From an uncultured Blautia sp. (lineage in GTDB: Bacteria > Bacillota > Clostridia > Lachnospirales > Lachnospiraceae): a stretch of DNA of 10,035 nucleotides. This document shows, in pieces, positions 6,767-10,035 of this stretch (position 1 is the first letter of the stretch; every line of letters begins with the position of its first letter). The DNA is taken from assembly GCA_900551465.1 (NCBI GenBank), contig URWL01000043.1, positions 1-10,035 on the forward strand, read 5' to 3'. Below the pieces are notes generated by a model. It ran no database searches and was not told the DNA's origin. It worked only from the letters and a program-made list of their open reading frames with translations. The translations under genes and the position numbers were made by a program.

Positions 6767-7652
6767 TACGCCTGTTTATTCTCATAATCCCTATCATGAT
6801 ACCAGATTTCCGCTTCTGGTACTGGATGTAAAACATAAAGCCTGCATTCCTTTTAATGAGGGCTTTCGCCACCTTCACTGGCATGAAGAACTGCAGTTTG
6901 TATACATAAAAAAAGGTGTAGTACATTTTAAATTATGGGAGCAGGAGTTTGATCTGTCCAGGGGATGCTGCATGTTTATCAACAGGAATGTACTCCATTA
7001 TATCGCAGAAAAAGAGGACTGCAGCTATCACAGCTTTTTGATCCCCAAAAACTTTCTTGGCTTTTTTAAAGGCAGCATTATGGAGGAAATGGTTCTGAGA
7101 ATTGTTGAGAATCCTTTTATTTCGGGCCAATGTTTTTGGCCGGAGAAGAAAGAAGATCAGGCAGTGCTGAGAATGATCAGAGATTTGGATGATCTGTATT
7201 TTCAGGAAAAAAGACCTCCGAACTGGGAGTACCGGGTGTCTTTGAAGCTGAACGAACTCTGGCTGGAAACAGCAACAGCCCTGGGAGATACAGAAAAAGA
7301 TTTGATTCCTGCCGGGGAAAGAGACCATGAACGAATCCAGAAGCTGCTGGATTTTGTTCATCGGAATTATGGAAATAAGATTACTCTGAAAGATATTTCC
7401 GCATCCGTCCATGTAAGTCAGACAGAAACCCTGCGTTGTTTTAAAAAATATACAGGATATTCTCCTTATCAGTATCTGCAGAATTATCGTCTGCAGGCGG
7501 CGGCTGCTTTTTTGGAAACCGCCGGGGACAGTGTGACAGAAATTGCCATGAAGACCTGTTTTCCCTCTGCAAGTGCGTTCATTGCAGCTTTTCGCAGAGC
7601 TTATGGCATGACACCTGGAAGATACCGGGAAGAAAAACAGAATAAAAGTTGA
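6747..7652 (+). CDS. AraC family transcriptional regulator with N-terminal cupin
   Basis: A 301-residue regulator. Residues 38-85 are a cupin-like sensing domain, with RHLHWHEELQFVYIKKG (41-57) as the usual HxHxxxE-type start and GCCMFINRNVLH further on. The C-terminal 100 residues are the double helix-turn-helix DNA-binding domain: first HTH around 213-233 (LKDISASVHVSQTETLRCFKK), second around 262-283, ending YGMTPGRYR (286-294). The ligand is unknown; such cupins often sense sugars or other small molecules. The ATG at 6747 sits inside the end of the transporter gene, with GAGGA (6737-6741) 5 bases upstream, so the two genes are cotranscribed and translation is probably coupled. This makes the transporter or its divergent neighbour a plausible target, which is inference. 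The gene is followed by a bidirectional terminator. Confidence 0.92.
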   Translation: MKSYPNDTPVYSHNPYHDTRFPLLVLDVKHKACIPFNEGFRHLHWHEELQFVYIKKGVVHFKLWEQEFDLSRGCCMFINRNVLHYIAEKEDCSYHSFLIPKNFLGFFKGSIMEEMVLRIVENPFISGQCFWPEKKEDQAVLRMIRDLDDLYFQEKRPPNWEYRVSLKLNELWLETATALGDTEKDLIPAGERDHERIQKLLDFVHRNYGNKITLKDISASVHVSQTETLRCFKKYTGYSPYQYLQNYRLQAAAAFLETAGDSVTEIAMKTCFPSASAFIAAFRRAYGMTPGRYREEKQNKS

Positions 7653-7664
7653 TCTGATGCAGAA

Positions 7665-7699
7665 AAAGAAGCGCCCTGTTACATTTGGGGCGCTTCTTT
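7665..7699. terminator. Bidirectional terminator between araC-type gene (+) and rqcH (-)
   Basis: A 12-bp perfect inverted repeat, AAAGAAGCGCCC and GGGCGCTTCTTT, encloses an 11-base loop. The A-rich left arm gives a CTTCTTTTTCTG tail when read on the - strand, and the right arm ends CTTCTTTG on the + strand. It serves both convergent genes and is stronger toward the left (rqcH). The rqcH stop codon lies in the loop, so the last rqcH codons are part of the hairpin. Confidence 0.85.
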
Positions 7700-9433
7700 G
7701 ATATCTGAGATGTCCGGCTCAGCCATCAGAGAGTAGTTGGTATAGTAAACAACAAATCCCGGTTTGGCTCCGGCAGGTTTTTTGACATGTTTTTTCTGGA
7801 TATAGTCAATCTCTACTTTGGGAGCAGTCCGGCCTTTGGAGTAAAAGGCAGCCAGACGTCCGGCTTCTTCAAAAGTACGGTCCGGCATTTCTCCGTCCGG
7901 TGTTTTTACCACTACATGGGATCCTGCCATTTTTTTTGCATGGAACCACCAGTCATTACCGGAAGCCAGCCGAAAGGTAAGCTCGTCATTCTGGAAATTA
8001 TTTTTTCCTACAAATATATCGAAGCCATCGCTGGAAATATAGTGGAAAGGTTTGGATTTTGACTGTGCTTTCTGGCCTTTCCTGGAAGAAGAATGCTTTT
8101 TAATAAAACCATATTCTGTAAGTTCTTCTTTGATCTGGCTTAAATCGCTTTCTGCCCGTGCAATATCCAGTGCATTGGAAATAGATTCCAGGTGTTCGAT
8201 TTCTGACTGAGTTTCGGCAATCTGTTCTGTCAGAGCTTCTTCTGTACGTTTCAGCTTTCCGTAGCGGTCAAAATACTTCTTGGCGTTTTCTCCGGCGGTG
8301 AGGGTTGGATCCAGAGGAATGGTGATCTCTTCGTTGGTATAGTAGTTCAGAGCCTGGAAAGATTTGCAGCCCTCTTCCAGTCCGTAGCCATAGGTGTTGA
8401 TCAGTTCTCCGTAGACCCGATATTTTTCTTTTTTGGATGTATCCTTCATCTGTTTGGACTGAAGTGCAAATTTTTTGCGGTTGCGCTCCAGGGCGGTCTG
8501 TACGATTCTGCGCAGATCAGAGGATTTCTGCCGTATACGGTTCAGGGTATCCCGTGAGGAATAGTAAGAATCCAGCATGGCAGATACAGTAGTAAAAGAT
8601 TCGCTGTGGTATTCCGTTCCAAACTGTGTCAGGGGAAGTACGGAATATTCCACAGGCTCTGTTCCCCGGTAAATAATATTAGGAGTAAAATCCCCCTCTT
8701 TAACCTGATCCATCAGCCGCTGGAAAGTATGGTACAGATGTGTGCATGCAGCTTCATTAAGCGAAGCAGCTGCATCGCTGCCATCGATGGAAGCACGGAA
8801 GCAGATTTCCTCGGCGATCAGAGGACTTAATCCCGTAAGAGAGGTGTAGATGGCCCTGGAAATATTACAGGGCTTTTTGCACACGGTTTCTGTAAATTCC
8901 TCTTCTGTGATCGTAAGAGGATCTGCTTTTTCCTGTGTCTGAGGAAGGAAGTAAGGTCTTCCCGGAAGTACCTCCCGAACCGAACTCATATGAGAGGAAA
9001 CATGCTTGATGCTGTCCAGGATCATTCTGTTTTCATCGCAGAAAATAATGTTGCTGTGTTTTCCCATCAGTTCCATGATCAGGATCTTTTTGCAGGGATC
9101 TCCCATTTCGTTTAAATGCTCCAGTTCAAATTCCACAGCCCGCTCCAGACCGGGCTGCCGGATATCTGCGATCTTTGCACTTCCGATATGCTTCCGGAGA
9201 AACATGCAGAAATTTGGTGCAGTAAGAGGGCTTGGTTTATTTTTGTCTATAAAATAAATCAGAGGAAGGGAGGCGCTTGCAGAAAGCAGAAGCCTGCACT
9301 GTCCCTGACTTCCCTTTGCGGTGATCAGGAGGGCGTCCGATTCCGGCTGTGCGATTTTGTTGAACCGGCCGCCATCCAGATATGTATGTAATTCCTTTAC
9401 CATTGCGGCAATGGTAATTCCGTCAAATGCCAT
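7679..9433 (-). CDS. rqcH: NFACT family ribosome quality control protein RqcH
   Basis: A 584-residue full-length NFACT protein, the bacterial counterpart of Rqc2/NEMF, once called a fibronectin-binding protein. It binds stalled 50S subunits carrying nascent chains and recruits tRNA-Ala to add C-terminal alanine tails as a degradation signal. The N-terminal NFACT-N domain starts MAFDGITIAAMVKEL and includes GRFNKIAQPE (22-31). QPGLERAVEFE (93-103) holds the tRNA-recruiting pair, here E97-R98, where B. subtilis has D97-R98. A coiled-coil middle spans about 290-345 and 395-445. The NFACT-R domain covers about 462-575: GKNNFQNDELTFRLA, DWWFHAKKMAGSHVV and the C-terminal KPGFVVYYTN. The start ATG (complement of 9431-9433) has AAGGAG 8 bases upstream and a promoter of its own. 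No rqcP or other RQC gene is in the window. Confidence 0.95.
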   Translation of the reverse strand: MAFDGITIAAMVKELHTYLDGGRFNKIAQPESDALLITAKGSQGQCRLLLSASASLPLIYFIDKNKPSPLTAPNFCMFLRKHIGSAKIADIRQPGLERAVEFELEHLNEMGDPCKKILIMELMGKHSNIIFCDENRMILDSIKHVSSHMSSVREVLPGRPYFLPQTQEKADPLTITEEEFTETVCKKPCNISRAIYTSLTGLSPLIAEEICFRASIDGSDAAASLNEAACTHLYHTFQRLMDQVKEGDFTPNIIYRGTEPVEYSVLPLTQFGTEYHSESFTTVSAMLDSYYSSRDTLNRIRQKSSDLRRIVQTALERNRKKFALQSKQMKDTSKKEKYRVYGELINTYGYGLEEGCKSFQALNYYTNEEITIPLDPTLTAGENAKKYFDRYGKLKRTEEALTEQIAETQSEIEHLESISNALDIARAESDLSQIKEELTEYGFIKKHSSSRKGQKAQSKSKPFHYISSDGFDIFVGKNNFQNDELTFRLASGNDWWFHAKKMAGSHVVVKTPDGEMPDRTFEEAGRLAAFYSKGRTAPKVEIDYIQKKHVKKPAGAKPGFVVYYTNYSLMAEPDISDIKEAPQM

Positions 9434-9467
9434 AGAAGTTGCTCCTTTTTAAAATTTTATAGTCTAC

Positions 9468-9496
9468 AGTATAGCATGGATCCGGATACAGTGCAA
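9468..9496 (-). promoter_or_regulatory. Promoter of rqcH
   Basis: On the - strand TTGCAC (complement of 9491-9496) is followed, after 17 bases, by TATACT (complement of 9468-9473) with TGC directly in front, an extended -10. The predicted transcript starts near 9461, giving a leader of about 28 bases to the ATG at 9433 and containing AAGGAG (complement of 9442-9447). Confidence 0.7.
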
Positions 9497-9552
9497 AAAA
9501 ATCTTATTTGAACAGACGGGAGTTTGACAGTTGAATATTAGAAAAATACCTT

Positions 9553-9579
9553 GCAGGCCTTATAAAACCTGCTTTTTTT
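9553..9579 (+). terminator. Hairpin with T-tract between divergent genes (orphan terminator)
   Basis: GCAGG (9553-9557) and CCTGC (9568-9572) form a short 5-bp GC stem around a 10-base loop, followed directly by seven Ts. It faces the + strand, but no + strand gene lies upstream, since rqcH runs away from it. It could be a relic of a lost gene, or shield the transposase from read-through. The stem is short, so confidence is limited. Confidence 0.5.
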
Positions 9580-9622
9580 ATGTCAAATTTTCTGTTTTTA
9601 TATGTACTTGTTTGCAATAGTG

Positions 9623-9631
9623 TGTTATAAT
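9623..9631 (+). promoter_or_regulatory. Extended -10 promoter of the transposase gene
   Basis: TGTTATAAT is a perfect TGn-TATAAT extended -10. No good -35 stands at the right distance (TGTACT at 9603-9608 is poor). The transposase Shine-Dalgarno AAGGAG is at 9639-9644 and the ATG at 9657, leaving a 12-base spacing, which is long and suggests weak translation. The same extended -10 nonamer occurs at 803-811. Confidence 0.65.
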
Positions 9632-9656
9632 AAAAGAAAAGGAGTCTTTTCTAATC

Positions 9657-10035
9657 ATGTATATCGCACTTACAGGTAGTGAAAACAATAAAGATGTGTA
9701 TATTTATCATTCTTTCCGCAAGGAAAATGGCAAGTCCTCATCTCGTATTTATAAAAAACTCGGAAAATATAACACACTTTTAGAACAATTCGATGGTGAC
9801 AGAGATAAGATGATGGCATGGGCAAGAGAGCAGGCTGATAAAGAGACAAAACTCTATAAAGAAGCTACTGGAAAGATTTCTGTAGAGTTTTCAAAAGCTA
9901 CTTGCATTCCGATGAATGAACGCCGTTCTTTCAATGTTGGATATCTCTTTTTACAAGAACTTTGTACACAACTTCGTATAGATAAGATTTGTAGAACAAT
10001 CAAAGAGCGCCACAAATATAAATACAATCTACAAA
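9657..10035 (+). CDS. IS1634-type transposase, N-terminal part (3' end outside window)
   Basis: An open frame of 126 codons from ATG 9657 to the window edge. The translation begins MYIALTGSENNKDVYIYHSF, continues ENGKSSSRIYKKLGKY (a 'novel residues then xRxxKKLG' entry typical of IS1634-group transposases), then GYLFLQELCTQL and IDKICRTIKERHKYKYNLQ. I recognise this as the N-terminal region of the large IS1634/IS4-superfamily DDE transposases common in Lachnospiraceae. The catalytic DDE residues lie beyond the window, so activity cannot be judged. Codon use is more AT-rich (many AAA, ACT, CGT, TTT) than in rqcH or the EndoQ-UvrD gene, consistent with a mobile origin. The length to the edge is intact, with no stop or frameshift. 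Confidence 0.82.
   Translation, partial: MYIALTGSENNKDVYIYHSFRKENGKSSSRIYKKLGKYNTLLEQFDGDRDKMMAWAREQADKETKLYKEATGKISVEFSKATCIPMNERRSFNVGYLFLQELCTQLRIDKICRTIKERHKYKYNLQ

Larger units (their letters stand above)
9581..10035 (+). mobile_element. Insertion sequence, IS1634-like, left part only
   Basis: The element is inferred from the transposase at 9657. Its left boundary is not proven. TGTCAAA at 9581-9587 is the inverse of TTTGACA at 9523-9529, and either could be near an end, but without the right end the terminal inverted repeat cannot be recognised. The start given is a placeholder at the first candidate. The rqcH promoter at 9468-9496 lies outside and looks undamaged. Confidence 0.4.

Noticed and set aside
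6933..7412. 159-codon open frame on the - strand inside the araC-type gene
   Set aside because: It is antisense to a well-recognised regulator and its composition is that of an antisense shadow.
1..10035. CRISPR arrays, tRNA or rRNA genes, riboswitches
   Set aside because: No regularly spaced repeats, cloverleaf-like segments or recognisable aptamer cores were seen. All gaps between genes are under 230 bases.

Overview
The window looks like the chromosome of an anaerobic Gram-positive gut bacterium, most likely a Lachnospiraceae member (Blautia/Dorea-like). This is inferred from the purine-rich Shine-Dalgarno sequences, the extended -10 promoters, a moderate GC content, the NFACT/RqcH protein, the small Cys-rich protein, and an IS1634-type transposase of the kind common in that family. 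The genus is a guess. Apart from the transposase at the right edge, the genes look like native chromosomal genes.

Left part (1-4782, + strand): the window opens in the 3' third of leuS, starting just before its KMSKS loop, and closes with a strong hairpin terminator. After a good extended -10 promoter comes a 1062-residue protein. It joins an Endonuclease Q-like PHP nuclease, with a C4 zinc module, to a complete SF1A UvrD/Rep-type helicase, and it carries two sliding-clamp-binding-like motifs. Its stop codon overlaps the start of a larE-type PP-loop sulfur transferase (ATGA), so the two are probably translated from one mRNA.

Middle part (4783-7652): a small nitroreductase (+) converges on a short Cys/His-rich protein (-). 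The latter diverges from an atypical cation diffusion facilitator (+), which overlaps an AraC-type regulator by 20 bases. The transporter-regulator pair is one transcription unit. The Cys-rich protein shares the divergent control region, so a metal-related module is possible but unproven.

Right part (7653-10035): a bidirectional terminator separates araC from the convergent rqcH gene (NFACT family, ribosome quality control). The rqcH gene has its own promoter. Beyond it lies a 223-base intergenic region with a hairpin-T-tract on the + strand and a second extended -10 promoter. These precede a transposase N-terminus that runs off the window and uses more AT-rich codons than its neighbours.

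The most notable object is the EndoQ-UvrD fusion. It puts a nuclease known in other organisms to cut DNA 5' of deaminated bases onto a helicase and probable clamp-binding peptides, suggesting a single-polypeptide deaminated-base repair machine.
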